Assembly (NCBI RefSeq): GCF_020911865.1
Contig: NZ_CP087131.1
Span: 682,001 to 746,000, forward strand
Length of the DNA stretch: 64,000 nucleotides
Direction: 5' to 3'
Origin: Chryseobacterium sp. C-71
GTDB lineage: Bacteria > Bacteroidota > Bacteroidia > Flavobacteriales > Weeksellaceae
How positions within the stretch are numbered: position 1 is the stretch's first letter; each line of letters begins with the position of its first letter. The position numbers and the translations under genes are program-made. The notes under the pieces are model-generated. The model saw only the letters and a program-made list of their open reading frames with translations, ran no database searches and had not been told where the DNA came from. Of the stretch, positions 8,426-16,128 are shown one piece after another.

Positions 8426-9805
8426 CTATTTAGAATAATTCTCAAAAAACAAAGGGATACTCTCGATTCCTTTGTAGAAATTAAATAATCCGTAATGCTC
8501 ATTAGGTGAATGTATTGCATCAGAATCAAGGCCAAAGCCCATCAAAACTGATTTCGCACCCAAAACCTGCTCAAACATTGACGTGATTGGAATACTTCCT
8601 CCACCTCTGTAAGGAAGAACTTCTTTTCCAAAAGCAGTTTCCATTGCGCTTTTTGCAGCTAAATATTCTTTAGTATCCGTTGGTAAGACGTAAGGCATTC
8701 CACCATGGTGCGGCGTTACTTTTACTCTTACATTGTCCGGAGCTATTTTTTCAAAATACTTGGTAAACTTTTCTGTAATTTCTTCAGGAGTCTGATAAGG
8801 AACCAGACGCATAGAAATTTTCGCAGAAGCTTTAGAAGGAATAACGGTTTTTGCACCTTCACCTGTATAACCGCCCCAAATTCCGTTGCAGTCTAATGTC
8901 GGACGGATTGAAGTTCTCTCCAAAGTCGTGTAACCAGCTTCACCTTCCACTCCATTTAAGCCAATTGATTTTTTGAATTCTTCAGGATTATCTTTCAGCT
9001 TGTTCATATCTGCTCGGTCGGCATCAGAAACGTCTTCTACGTTGTCATAAAAACCATCAATAGTGATTTGTCCGTCCTCATCAATTAATTTAGCTATCAT
9101 TCTCGAAAGCACATGAATAGGATTCGGAACCGCTCCACCGTAAAGACCTGAGTGTAAATCTCTGTTTGGACCTTCAACTTCAACTTCTACATAGCTCAAT
9201 CCTCTCAAACCTGTAGTCACAGTCGGCTGTTCGTTGCTGTAAATATGGGTATCAGAAATCAAAATACAATCGCAAGACAATTTTTCTTTAAATTCATTTA
9301 CAAAATCAGCTAAACTTACTGAACCCACTTCTTCTTCACCTTCAAAAATAAATTTAATATTACAAGGAAGAGAGTTAGTCTTCATCATTGCTTCAAACGC
9401 TTTAATCTGCATAAAAAACTGCCCTTTATCGTCAGCAGAACCTCTTGCGAAAATTGCTCCTTCAGGATGAAGTTCTGTTTTCTCAATATAGGGTTCGAAA
9501 GGTGGTTTTCTCCACAATTCTAAAGGATCTGGCGGTTGTACGTCGTAATGACCGTATACTAAAATAGTCGGTAAATTTTTATCAATCAATTTTTGTCCGA
9601 AAACAATGGGATACCCTTTAGTTTGGCAAACTTCTACGTCGTCTGCACCAGCATTTTTCAGATGTTCTGCCACTTTATCGGCACATAACAAAACTTCATT
9701 TTTGTAAGCCGGATCGGCAGAAATTGAAGCGATTCTCAATAATTCAAACAATTCATCTACGAAACGAAGTTTGTTTTCGTTGATGTAATTTAATGTCTCT
9801 TGCAT
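8426..9805 (-). CDS. M20-family metallopeptidase (Cys-Gly dipeptidase-like)
   Basis: A 459-residue zinc peptidase counted from the ATG at 9805 (MQETLNYINENKLRFVDELF). The metal-binding blocks are present: VYGHYDVQPPDP (His, Asp), GSADDKGQ (bridging Asp), FEGEEEVGS (catalytic Glu-Glu), and LISDTHI. The dimerisation domain with HSGLYGG follows at about 220-330, and the C-terminal block has GGGSIPI and IHSPNE. This pattern matches the carnosinase/Cys-Gly dipeptidase branch of M20 (CNDP2-like), which cleaves dipeptides in the cytoplasm. No signal peptide is seen. It is monocistronic, with a terminator close behind. Confidence 0.9.
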   Translation of the reverse strand: MQETLNYINENKLRFVDELFELLRIASISADPAYKNEVLLCADKVAEHLKNAGADDVEVCQTKGYPIVFGQKLIDKNLPTILVYGHYDVQPPDPLELWRKPPFEPYIEKTELHPEGAIFARGSADDKGQFFMQIKAFEAMMKTNSLPCNIKFIFEGEEEVGSVSLADFVNEFKEKLSCDCILISDTHIYSNEQPTVTTGLRGLSYVEVEVEGPNRDLHSGLYGGAVPNPIHVLSRMIAKLIDEDGQITIDGFYDNVEDVSDADRADMNKLKDNPEEFKKSIGLNGVEGEAGYTTLERTSIRPTLDCNGIWGGYTGEGAKTVIPSKASAKISMRLVPYQTPEEITEKFTKYFEKIAPDNVRVKVTPHHGGMPYVLPTDTKEYLAAKSAMETAFGKEVLPYRGGGSIPITSMFEQVLGAKSVLMGFGLDSDAIHSPNEHYGLFNFYKGIESIPLFFENYSK

Positions 9806-9893
9806 TGTCAATTTAATTTGGATAAATTTAAAAAAATTGGACTGCCTGAACAAACAAAAAGAAGGTTTTATCTTTCAGGACAGCATTAAAAAC

Positions 9894-9919
9894 AAAAAAT
9901 CCCGCACAAGTGCAGGATT
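9894..9919 (-). terminator. Intrinsic terminator after the His-rich lipoprotein gene
   Basis: AATCCTGCAC and GTGCGGGATT pair closely around TT. On the minus strand TTTTTTG follows. It lies 23 bases past the stop. Confidence 0.8.
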
Positions 9920-9941
9920 AATGTATATTTTTGAGAACCAA

Positions 9942-10199
9942 TTAGTGTTCTGCTTTTGTAGAATCTGTATGTTTTGCTGTTGCGCTGTCTTTTTTAGGAG
10001 CTTCAGTTTCGTGAGCACCATGAGCAGGTGTTGCATGTGCAGGTTCAGCGCTGTGACCGTCATGACCACCTTGATGATCGTCAGAATATCTTTCTACACC
10101 TTCTTCCAATTTCAAAGTATTCTTGTTTCCGCCAGCCTGAATTTTCTTACAGCTTACTGCTACTGTTGCGATAGCCAAACATATAATTAATTTTTTCAT
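9942..10199 (-). CDS. Small histidine-rich lipoprotein
   Basis: An 85-residue protein with a lipoprotein signal (MKKLIICLAIATVAVSCKK, lipid-attached Cys at 17). The mature part is disordered-looking, with about nine His in the last 45 residues, mostly as GH, AH or DH pairs (DDHQGGHDGHS, PAHATPAHGAHE), plus Asp and Glu. That composition fits binding of Zn, Ni or Cu in the periplasm or at the surface, but no domain family is recognised. Its leader contains a folded element related to the one in front of the thioredoxin-like gene near 37.5 kb. It is transcribed alone. Confidence 0.75.
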   Translation of the reverse strand: MKKLIICLAIATVAVSCKKIQAGGNKNTLKLEEGVERYSDDHQGGHDGHSAEPAHATPAHGAHETEAPKKDSATAKHTDSTKAEH

Positions 10200-10217
10200 A
10201 TGATTTATTTATTTTCT

Positions 10218-10281
10218 TTAAAAGGTCATCTGCAATAGCTCAATATTCTTGAGTAACAAGCACTGCGATTCTGTACCAAAA
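10218..10281 (-). ncRNA. Candidate structured leader RNA, copy 1
   Basis: In the 5' leader of the lipoprotein gene, an outer stem (GGTCA and GCAATAGC pairing with GCGATTC and TGTACC on the other side, imperfect) encloses a hairpin CTCAA-TATTC-TTGAG at 10239-10253. Its gene-proximal side resembles copy 2 at 37523-37590: GC(T/G)ATTGCA then GACCTTT. The inner stem differs between copies by paired changes. It could be a cis-regulatory RNA or a dispersed hairpin repeat. Confidence 0.4.
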
Positions 10282-10330
10282 TTTTTTGATTGCCCAAAAG
10301 TAAGAAATATTGCATTTTTCGGCAACATTT

Positions 10331-11479
10331 TCAGACTGATTTTAATATTAATTTTCCTTTTTTGGATTGTGTAAAAATAAGATAGTCATTTCCACCGTCT
10401 TTCAACCCATATTTTTTCTTAATTTCTTCTGGTTTCAACGGATAATTTTTAGAGATAATATTAAATTGCCCTTTCTTTTTAATCTGCTTTCCGTCAACTA
10501 CTTCCATTTCAAATATTCTTCCAGGAAAATTTTCAATTTTGGTATTTGAAGTATAAATATGAGTATTTGGATGTAATTTTTCAAGCCTAAATCTTTCGGA
10601 AATCAAATTGAAAATTCCGGCTTTTAATAAAGTATTATTTGGAATATAAATAAATTTTTCTGGCTCAGCATATTCTGCGTAGGCATTTTCTTCATCACCA
10701 AACTGAAATTGGAAGTCAGATTCACCACTTTCAAGATTGATACAATGACATTGAATGGATTTTGAAATATCAGCCGTTAAAAAAACAACAATCTCTTTCA
10801 CATCATTTTTTACGGCAACAATATCAATCTTGGAAATATTTTTTAAAACAGAAACGAGATATTTTAAATCAATCAAAGGCGAAAGCTTAATCACAACCTG
10901 CTTAGAAATCGATAGCAGTTTATCCTGAATTTCAAGAATATTGGGCGACAAATCTTCTAACAAGAAAACTTTGTTTTTCTGCTGACCTCTTCTGGCTGGA
11001 TCGAGATAAATGACATCAAATTTTTCAGTATTTCCACCAAGGAAATCCTCCAATTTTTGATTGACAAATTTTGCTTTTTTATTTAAAACACTCCAATTAT
11101 GTTCTACAATTTCTAAAAGTTCAGGATTTTGTTCGACCAAAGTAATTTCATCAAAGTTTTCTGAAAGATAATAAGCATCTATCCCAAAACCGCTCGTAAG
11201 GTCAATAAACTTCTTTCCTTTTAAAATTTTCGATTTATAAACTGCCGTTTTATCTGATGAAGATTGTTCTAAACTGAGCTGTGGCGGGAAAATAATTCCA
11301 TCCTTCAGTAGAAACGGAAATTTTTTCTGAGCAACCTGTTTTCCTTTGATTTGCTGAACGATTTCCTGCATAGAAACATCAGGAAACGGTGATTTTTTTA
11401 ATAATAGGGAATGCAGATCTGAATTTAGATTTGCATTGATGTAATTTTGAATTTCTTTGTTTGAATGCCACGAATGCAC
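10331..11479 (-). CDS. Class I SAM-dependent methyltransferase with THUMP-like C-terminal domain
   Basis: A 382-residue protein. The Rossmann fold covers about 85-215: LKGKKFIDLTSGFGIDAYYL (SAM-binding loop), ITLVEQNP (acidic end of strand 2), and FDVIYLDPARR (motif IV with DPAR). The C-terminal 160 residues match the THUMP-like domain that follows this methyltransferase type in Bacteroidetes. The target is unknown; DPAR in motif IV resembles rRNA or tRNA base methyltransferases. There is no ATG near the expected N-terminus. The best start is a GTG at 11479, which lies inside the end of a mobile-type inverted repeat. The next in-frame ATG would remove 36 residues. Confidence 0.8.
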   Translation of the reverse strand: MHSWHSNKEIQNYINANLNSDLHSLLLKKSPFPDVSMQEIVQQIKGKQVAQKKFPFLLKDGIIFPPQLSLEQSSSDKTAVYKSKILKGKKFIDLTSGFGIDAYYLSENFDEITLVEQNPELLEIVEHNWSVLNKKAKFVNQKLEDFLGGNTEKFDVIYLDPARRGQQKNKVFLLEDLSPNILEIQDKLLSISKQVVIKLSPLIDLKYLVSVLKNISKIDIVAVKNDVKEIVVFLTADISKSIQCHCINLESGESDFQFQFGDEENAYAEYAEPEKFIYIPNNTLLKAGIFNLISERFRLEKLHPNTHIYTSNTKIENFPGRIFEMEVVDGKQIKKKGQFNIISKNYPLKPEEIKKKYGLKDGGNDYLIFTQSKKGKLILKSV

Positions 11480-11486
11480 GAATATT
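11465..11486. repeat. Left inverted repeat of a small element
   Basis: A 22-base sequence whose reverse complement matches 11916-11937 at 21 of 22 positions (core TTCGTG-C/T-ATTCGTGGC). The two copies face each other around the GxxExxY gene, enclosing 473 bases in all. It overlaps the start codon of the neighbouring methyltransferase. Confidence 0.8.
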
Positions 11487-11505
11487 CTTTTAAATTATTT
11501 ACTAA

Positions 11506-11876
11506 TTATAAAACAATTCTTTTATAACTTAATTTTGATTCACCAAAATTAATAATCAATGCTAATTTATTTTCAGAAACCTTTGATAATTGATTGCCTG
11601 CGCGATATCTTCATCTATAATTTCTTTCTTACCTTTTATTTCTAAAATAATCTTTTCTGAAAGTACAAAATCTGCATAAAATTTATGTGGAAGGACAACA
11701 CCTTTGTAGACCACTTCATATTCTTTTTCTCTTTCGTAAAAAATACCAGCCTTTCTTAATTCTATTTCCAAGGCATCTTTATAGACTATTTCTGAAAATC
11801 CATGCCCAAGAAAATTATGAATCTCCATACAAATTCCTATAATCTTATATGATTCTTCTTTATAAATAATATCCAT
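11506..11876 (-). pseudogene. GxxExxY protein gene, broken by a one-base frameshift
   Basis: The frame from 11876 encodes the family motif (GHGFSEIVYKDAL, GxxExxY) and the strands that follow (LPHKFYADFVLSEKIILEIK) but stops at a TAG at 11562 after RFLKIN. In the next frame the missing family C-terminus continues at once as LALIINFGESKLSYKRIVL and ends at 11506. Restoring one base between ATA-AA and TTA gives a protein of about 123 residues, the normal family length. The family has an endonuclease-like core, but its role is not established. It sits between two 22-base inverted repeats. A sequencing error in the A-rich stretch is the alternative. Confidence 0.8.
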
Positions 11877-11915
11877 ACCTATAACCTCCTTTCAAAAATT
11901 GATAATCCTACTAGA

Positions 11916-11937
11916 AATATTCGTGTATTCGTGGCAT
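11916..11937. repeat. Right inverted repeat of a small element
   Basis: Matches the reverse complement of 11465-11486 with one mismatch. It lies 39 bases upstream of the GxxExxY start and just past the mutA stop at 11955, so insertion between mutA and the methyltransferase gene is the simplest reading. Confidence 0.8.
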
Positions 11938-11954
11938 CAGATATTCAAATCAAA

Positions 11955-13118
11955 TCACTCAAACATTTCAGCCCAACGAACCGCTTTAATTTCTTTTGTA
12001 TTATAAAGCTCTGCAACAGTCTTTCTAACCTCCAGTTTTGGATATAAATTCACTCCAATCAGTTTTATTTTTCCTTCCTCAACCCACTTTTGCTCTTCAA
12101 CAGCCTGGTTATAGATTTTTTTCTGAAGAATTTCTTGTTTTAAAGATTCCAAATAACCTCCGTTTTCTTCAATTTCTAAAAAGAACTGCCAAGATTTCTC
12201 AGCGATTTGTTGCGTAATATCTTCCACGTAATAACTTCCATTTGAGGCGTCTTCAAAAACATTAATGATGCTTTCGTATGCTAAAACAATCTGTTGCTTG
12301 AATGAAATTTCTTCCGAATTTTCGGTATTATTTCCGATCTGATAATTGGTACTGAAAACAGCATCTGCTCCACCAATCATAGCCGAAGCCAGTTCTAAAG
12401 TTGAACGAATCAAGTTATTTTCGCTGTCAGAAACCGACTTATTTCTTAGTGAAGTTTCCGCAAAAATGTATGGAATATCATCTAAGCCATATTCTTTTGA
12501 AAGTTGATTAAAAACCAATTTAAAAGCACGGATTTTAGCTATTTCAAAGAAATAATTTCCTCCAACCGCTAATCTGAACAGTATTTTATTTAAAATTTCT
12601 TCTCCATAAACTTCCACCAGTTCTTTTGTTTTTGCCAAAGCAATCCCCAACTGCTGAACGATAGATGCACCCGCATTTTGGTGAAGTGAAACATCTACAC
12701 AAATATTTCTTTTAAAACTTTTTGCCAATAATTCTTTGACCAACTGATCATCAATTTCCGCATTGTTTTCATCAAAAACGTCAATCAACGAAAAATATTG
12801 GTCTTCATCTTGTGGACTGATGTGTTCAGCCAAAGCTTTATTGTTGATAAAAATGGTTTTCTCTATCAAATTTTCAACATTTTCATTTAGCAAAAATGCA
12901 AAAACATCATCTTCTAAAGTTTCGTGATACGTTGCTACCAAATGGGTGCTTTCTTCCACTTTCGGAAGATTGATCAAAGGTTTTTCAACAGAATCATAAA
13001 AAGGTTTCACATCAATTCCTTCTAAATTTTCTTTTTTCAGAATCGTGTAAATATCTTCCGTTTTAAGCTGTTTTTTAACAAGATTTTCCCAATTGGAAAA
13101 GGTTTCTATATTTGACAT
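11955..13118 (-). CDS. mutA: Methylmalonyl-CoA mutase, small (beta) subunit
   Basis: Read from the ATG at 13118 (MSNIETFSNWENLVKKQL) the protein has 387 residues. It shows the small-subunit pattern: a degenerate TIM barrel with the HQNAGASIVQQLGIALA and AVGGNYFFEIAKIRAFKLVF blocks, SEENxxRSTLELASAMIGGAD-like sequence, and no C-terminal cobalamin-binding domain. It would pair with the B12-binding large subunit to convert succinyl-CoA and methylmalonyl-CoA. A longer frame begins at 13163, but the extra 15 residues are encoded partly by an intergenic repeat and are rejected. The large-subunit gene, normally adjacent downstream, is absent; the GxxExxY element sits there instead. Confidence 0.9.
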   Translation of the reverse strand: MSNIETFSNWENLVKKQLKTEDIYTILKKENLEGIDVKPFYDSVEKPLINLPKVEESTHLVATYHETLEDDVFAFLLNENVENLIEKTIFINNKALAEHISPQDEDQYFSLIDVFDENNAEIDDQLVKELLAKSFKRNICVDVSLHQNAGASIVQQLGIALAKTKELVEVYGEEILNKILFRLAVGGNYFFEIAKIRAFKLVFNQLSKEYGLDDIPYIFAETSLRNKSVSDSENNLIRSTLELASAMIGGADAVFSTNYQIGNNTENSEEISFKQQIVLAYESIINVFEDASNGSYYVEDITQQIAEKSWQFFLEIEENGGYLESLKQEILQKKIYNQAVEEQKWVEEGKIKLIGVNLYPKLEVRKTVAELYNTKEIKAVRWAEMFE

Positions 13119-13142
13119 AAATGAGGGGTATGAATTGGTAGA

Positions 13143-13216
13143 TTGTGAAAGGTCAATTCGCATTACTTGTCAATTTCAAATTCACTTGCGAGCGAAATTG
13201 ACATTTGAACATTCAC
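13143..13216. repeat. Intergenic repeat, related to the one at 4531-4615
   Basis: Built of alternating GTCAATTT, AAATTCACTTGCGA and GAAATTGACATTTG words that pair imperfectly with each other. Its CACTTGC plus AAATTGA core recurs at 4531-4615. It falls between the FtsB-like gene and mutA. Confidence 0.5.
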
Positions 13217-13224
13217 TAAAAATA

Positions 13225-13581
13225 TTATTTCTTGGCGATATTTGTGCTATCAACAACTAAAATAAAAATTTCTTCATTAGGTTTTTTCATGAAATAATTT
13301 TCTCTGGCGTATTTTTCTTTCTCAGACTTATTATTCATCAGTTTTTTGTAGAATTTATCATTCTTATCATATTCTGTTTTATAATAATCGAGCTGCTCTT
13401 CGTATTTATTGATTTCTCCGTTTAACTCATTGATTACCAAAAACGAAGTTTTGTCGAAGAAGACCATCCAGACCAAAAATAAGCAGATGGCAATGACATA
13501 TTTGTTCAAAATATAATGCTGAAGAAATCTGATGGTTTCAGATTTGGGTTGAATGTCTTTAATTAATTCTTTCTCAGCCAT
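13225..13581 (-). CDS. Septum formation initiator family protein (FtsB/DivIC-like)
   Basis: A 118-residue bitopic protein: a short cytoplasmic N-terminus, a membrane helix at about 29-46 (YVIAICLFLVWMVFFDK), then a coiled coil at about 50-85 (LNGEINKYEEQLDYYKTEYDKN) and the family ending YARENYFMKKPNEEIFIL. The position of YARE(N/K)Y and the short C-terminal strand are typical of FtsB/DivIC, which links early and late divisome proteins at midcell. It starts 5 bases after the udk stop, so the two are co-transcribed. Confidence 0.88.
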   Translation of the reverse strand: MAEKELIKDIQPKSETIRFLQHYILNKYVIAICLFLVWMVFFDKTSFLVINELNGEINKYEEQLDYYKTEYDKNDKFYKKLMNNKSEKEKYARENYFMKKPNEEIFILVVDSTNIAKK

Positions 13582-13586
13582 TTTTT

Positions 13587-14201
13587 CTAGTGTTTTCTCA
13601 GTGAATTTTTAATAACGGTCGTTAAAAAATCGATTGCAACAGAATTTTGCTTCATGTTTGGAATAATTAAATCGGCATCGTTTTTTGATGGCTCAATAAA
13701 TTCCTGATGCATCGGCTTCAAAGTCGTCTGATAACGGTGTAAAACCTCATTCAGATCTCTTCCTCTTTCCTGTGTATCTCTTCTTATCCTTCTGATCAAT
13801 CTTTCGTCAGAATCTGCATGTACAAAGACTTTTAGATCAAATTCTTTCAATAATTCTTTGTTCGTTAAAACCAAAATCCCTTCTACAACCAATACATTTT
13901 TCGGTTCAACGGTAACGTGATCTCCGGTTCTTGAATGCGTAACAAAACTGTAAACAGGTTGCTCAATCGATTCGTTATTTTTTAATGCTTTTACATGTTT
14001 CAGCATCAGTTCAAAATCTATTGACTTGGGATGATCGTAGTTTAACGCTTCTCTTTCCGTCAATGTAAGATTGTGATTATCGTGGTAATAATTGTCCTGA
14101 GACAAAATATTCATCCCTTCGATGTCAAGCTGCTGAATAATCTTATCAACAACTGTAGTTTTGCCGGATCCTGTTCCTCCCGCAATTCCTATTACAAGCA
14201 T
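13587..14201 (-). CDS. udk: Uridine kinase
   Basis: A 204-residue P-loop kinase that phosphorylates uridine and cytidine in pyrimidine salvage. The Walker A motif GGTGSGKT is at 8-15. The substrate loop follows (SQDNYYHDNHNLT, with YDHPKSIDF), then VVEGILVL for Walker B and RLIRRIRRDTQERGRDL for the lid. Length and order fit bacterial uridine kinase. It begins the operon udk, FtsB-like, then mutA further down; this order is common in flavobacteria. Confidence 0.95.
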   Translation of the reverse strand: MLVIGIAGGTGSGKTTVVDKIIQQLDIEGMNILSQDNYYHDNHNLTLTEREALNYDHPKSIDFELMLKHVKALKNNESIEQPVYSFVTHSRTGDHVTVEPKNVLVVEGILVLTNKELLKEFDLKVFVHADSDERLIRRIRRDTQERGRDLNEVLHRYQTTLKPMHQEFIEPSKNDADLIIPNMKQNSVAIDFLTTVIKNSLRKH

Positions 14202-14320
14202 TTTTAATATAGTTTGTACAAATATACTATTTAAGATGGAAGTTTGAAGTCAGAAGCCTGATGTTTTTTTAATTGAAATAAATTTTATTCAATATGATTT
14301 TTTGTTTAAACTCTCCACCA

Positions 14321-14351
14321 AAAACAATAAACTCCGACGATTGCCGGAGTT
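14321..14351 (-). terminator. Intrinsic terminator after clpS
   Basis: AACTCCG and CGGAGTT pair around a short loop. On the minus strand it is followed by TATTGTTTTT. It lies right behind the clpS stop. Confidence 0.65.
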
Positions 14352-14355
14352 CGTA

Positions 14356-14661
14356 TTATACGATTTCGCTTGTTAAGCTTCTTGAAATTAATTTTTCGTG
14401 CATGGGTTTCAAAACATCCATAGAGCCTGTTTTCACTGTGCATTTACCTTTGTAATGTACGAGCATTGTACACTGTTCAGCTTGTATGAGGTCATGTTTG
14501 CAAATTTCTATTAATGCTTCGATAACATCATCAAAAGTATGAATGTCATCGTTATGCAAAATTAATTTGTACACTTCATCTGTTTCATCCAAAACCAGAA
14601 CTTCTTCTTCGTACTGACGTTTTGGATTTTCGTAATCTTTTATGCTATTATAAAAAATCAT
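14356..14661 (-). CDS. clpS: ATP-dependent Clp protease adaptor ClpS
   Basis: A 101-residue protein with the ClpS fold: YKLILHNDDIHTFDDVIEAL (the NDxxHTFDxV signature that holds the N-degron pocket), then ICKHDLIQAEQCTMLVHYKGKCTVKTG. ClpS delivers N-end-rule substrates to ClpA- or ClpC-type unfoldases. The N-terminal 30 residues are the flexible tail. It starts 12 bases after the CBS-domain protein gene stops and is probably co-transcribed with it. Confidence 0.92.
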   Translation of the reverse strand: MIFYNSIKDYENPKRQYEEEVLVLDETDEVYKLILHNDDIHTFDDVIEALIEICKHDLIQAEQCTMLVHYKGKCTVKTGSMDVLKPMHEKLISRSLTSEIV

Positions 14662-14673
14662 TGTCTAAAAATT

Positions 14674-16032
14674 TTAATCTTCTCCTAATTTGTCTAAAAT
14701 ATCATCAACGATATTAGGTTCATTATAAATCAATTCTACCATTTCAACGCTCTTATTATTCATTTTTAAGATCTTGAAATGATAATTTTCCAAATCAAAT
14801 TCCTGATTTTCTTCAGGGATATCTTCTAAGGCGTGCAGAATAAATCCGGCCAAAGTATTGTACTCACTTTCTTCAGAAACGGTCAGTTTTTTAGGTAAAG
14901 ATTCGTTAATTTCATCCAAAGGCTGAGTTGCTTTTACCCAAAAAGTATTGGGACCAACTTTATCAACCAATTTCTCTTCATCATCTTCTTCATCCTGAAT
15001 TTCACCTACCAATTCTTCCAAAATATCTTCTAGTGTAATGATTCCTTCAGTTCCACCAAATTCATCAATTACAATTGCTAAATGCTGTTTTTTCTGTTGG
15101 AAAATTTTCAATAAATCTGAAATTTTCTTGCTTCCAACCACAAAGAAAGACTCCCGCATCAATTCGCTCAAATCTTCATGACTCAAAACTCCTTTTCTTT
15201 TAACGAATTCTCTGATGATTTCTTTTGTGTAAAAGACCCCAATAATATTATCAATTGAGTTTTCGTAGACCGGAATTCTGGAATATCCGCTGTCCATGAT
15301 TTTATTAATGATTTCATTTAAATCATCCGCAAAATCAATTGAGGTAATATTCTGTCTCGGAACCATGATTTGTTTTGCAGAATGGTCTGTAAAATCAAAT
15401 GCATTTTTAATGATTTCATAGTTTTCTTCTTCAATTTCTCCACTGTCAGCAGATTGCTTAACCAAAAGCTGAAGTTCTTCTGTTGAGTGAATTTCCTGTT
15501 CAGAAGCCGGATGAATTTTCATTAATCTTAAAACTCCGTTTGACATCAGGTTCATCAACCAGATAAATGGTTTGAAAACCGTATAAAAAACTCTCAACGG
15601 AACTGCAGTTGCCATCGTTGTAGCTTCTGCTTTTCTGATCGCAATAGATTTAGGAATTAATTCACCAAAAACAATATGCATTACCGTGATAATCAGGAAA
15701 CTAATCACCACCGAAATTGTAGTAACCGTAGATTCACTAAAATTAATATTGAGTGAATGGAACAGATTATCAATCACATGGTGCATTGCACTTTCTCCTA
15801 CCCAACCTAAAGCTAGTGAAGCTAATGTAATCCCCAACTGCGTGGCAGATAGATACTCATCAAGATGTTTGATAATATGCTCAGCTTGTTTAGCCATCGA
15901 ATCGCCTTCGGCAGCTTTTATCTGAATTTGGGAATAACGAACTTTAACAATTGAAAATTCTGCGGCTACGAAAAAGCCATTTAATAAAACAAGAAACAAG
16001 GCTAGTAAAAGCCTGACTATGTCAGAGTCCAT
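14674..16032 (-). CDS. Hemolysin C/CorC-type CNNM transporter with CBS domains
   Basis: A 452-residue protein in three parts. The DUF21/CNNM membrane domain spans about 1-190 (LLLALFLVLLNGFFVAAEFSIVKVR, and ATQLGITLASLALGWVGE). A CBS pair spans about 205-330 (MVPRQNITSID, SRIPVYENSIDNIIGVFYTKE, LAIVIDEFGGTEGIITLEDILEELVGEI). A CorC/HlyC transporter-associated domain spans about 345-440. Homologues take part in Mg2+ or Co2+ transport; the old hemolysin name comes from a Brachyspira protein. The membrane domain lies in the inner membrane with the CBS domains in the cytoplasm. Confidence 0.92.
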   Translation of the reverse strand: MDSDIVRLLLALFLVLLNGFFVAAEFSIVKVRYSQIQIKAAEGDSMAKQAEHIIKHLDEYLSATQLGITLASLALGWVGESAMHHVIDNLFHSLNINFSESTVTTISVVISFLIITVMHIVFGELIPKSIAIRKAEATTMATAVPLRVFYTVFKPFIWLMNLMSNGVLRLMKIHPASEQEIHSTEELQLLVKQSADSGEIEEENYEIIKNAFDFTDHSAKQIMVPRQNITSIDFADDLNEIINKIMDSGYSRIPVYENSIDNIIGVFYTKEIIREFVKRKGVLSHEDLSELMRESFFVVGSKKISDLLKIFQQKKQHLAIVIDEFGGTEGIITLEDILEELVGEIQDEEDDEEKLVDKVGPNTFWVKATQPLDEINESLPKKLTVSEESEYNTLAGFILHALEDIPEENQEFDLENYHFKILKMNNKSVEMVELIYNEPNIVDDILDKLGED

Positions 16033-16080
16033 TTAGAAATTATAATTTATTGTACAAAGATATATAAAATAAAACTAACA

Positions 16081-16108
16081 AAAAAAGCATCGAAGATATC
16101 GATGCTTT
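16081..16108 (-). terminator. Terminator at the end of the ATP synthase operon
   Basis: AAAGCATCGA and TCGATGCTTT pair around a short TATCT-type loop, followed on the minus strand by TTTTTTT. It lies 21 bases past the atpG stop. Confidence 0.85.
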
Positions 16109-16128
16109 AATATTTTATGAATATATTC

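Noticed and set aside
10200..10330. Known riboswitch (TPP, cobalamin or SAM type) before the His-rich lipoprotein
   Set aside because: None of the conserved cores of those classes is present; only a simple stem with an inner hairpin is seen, so it is listed as an unnamed element.
13119..13163. N-terminal extension of MutA by 15 codons
   Set aside because: The extra codons come from the intergenic repeat and are unlike the family N-terminus; MSNIETF at 13118 fits better.
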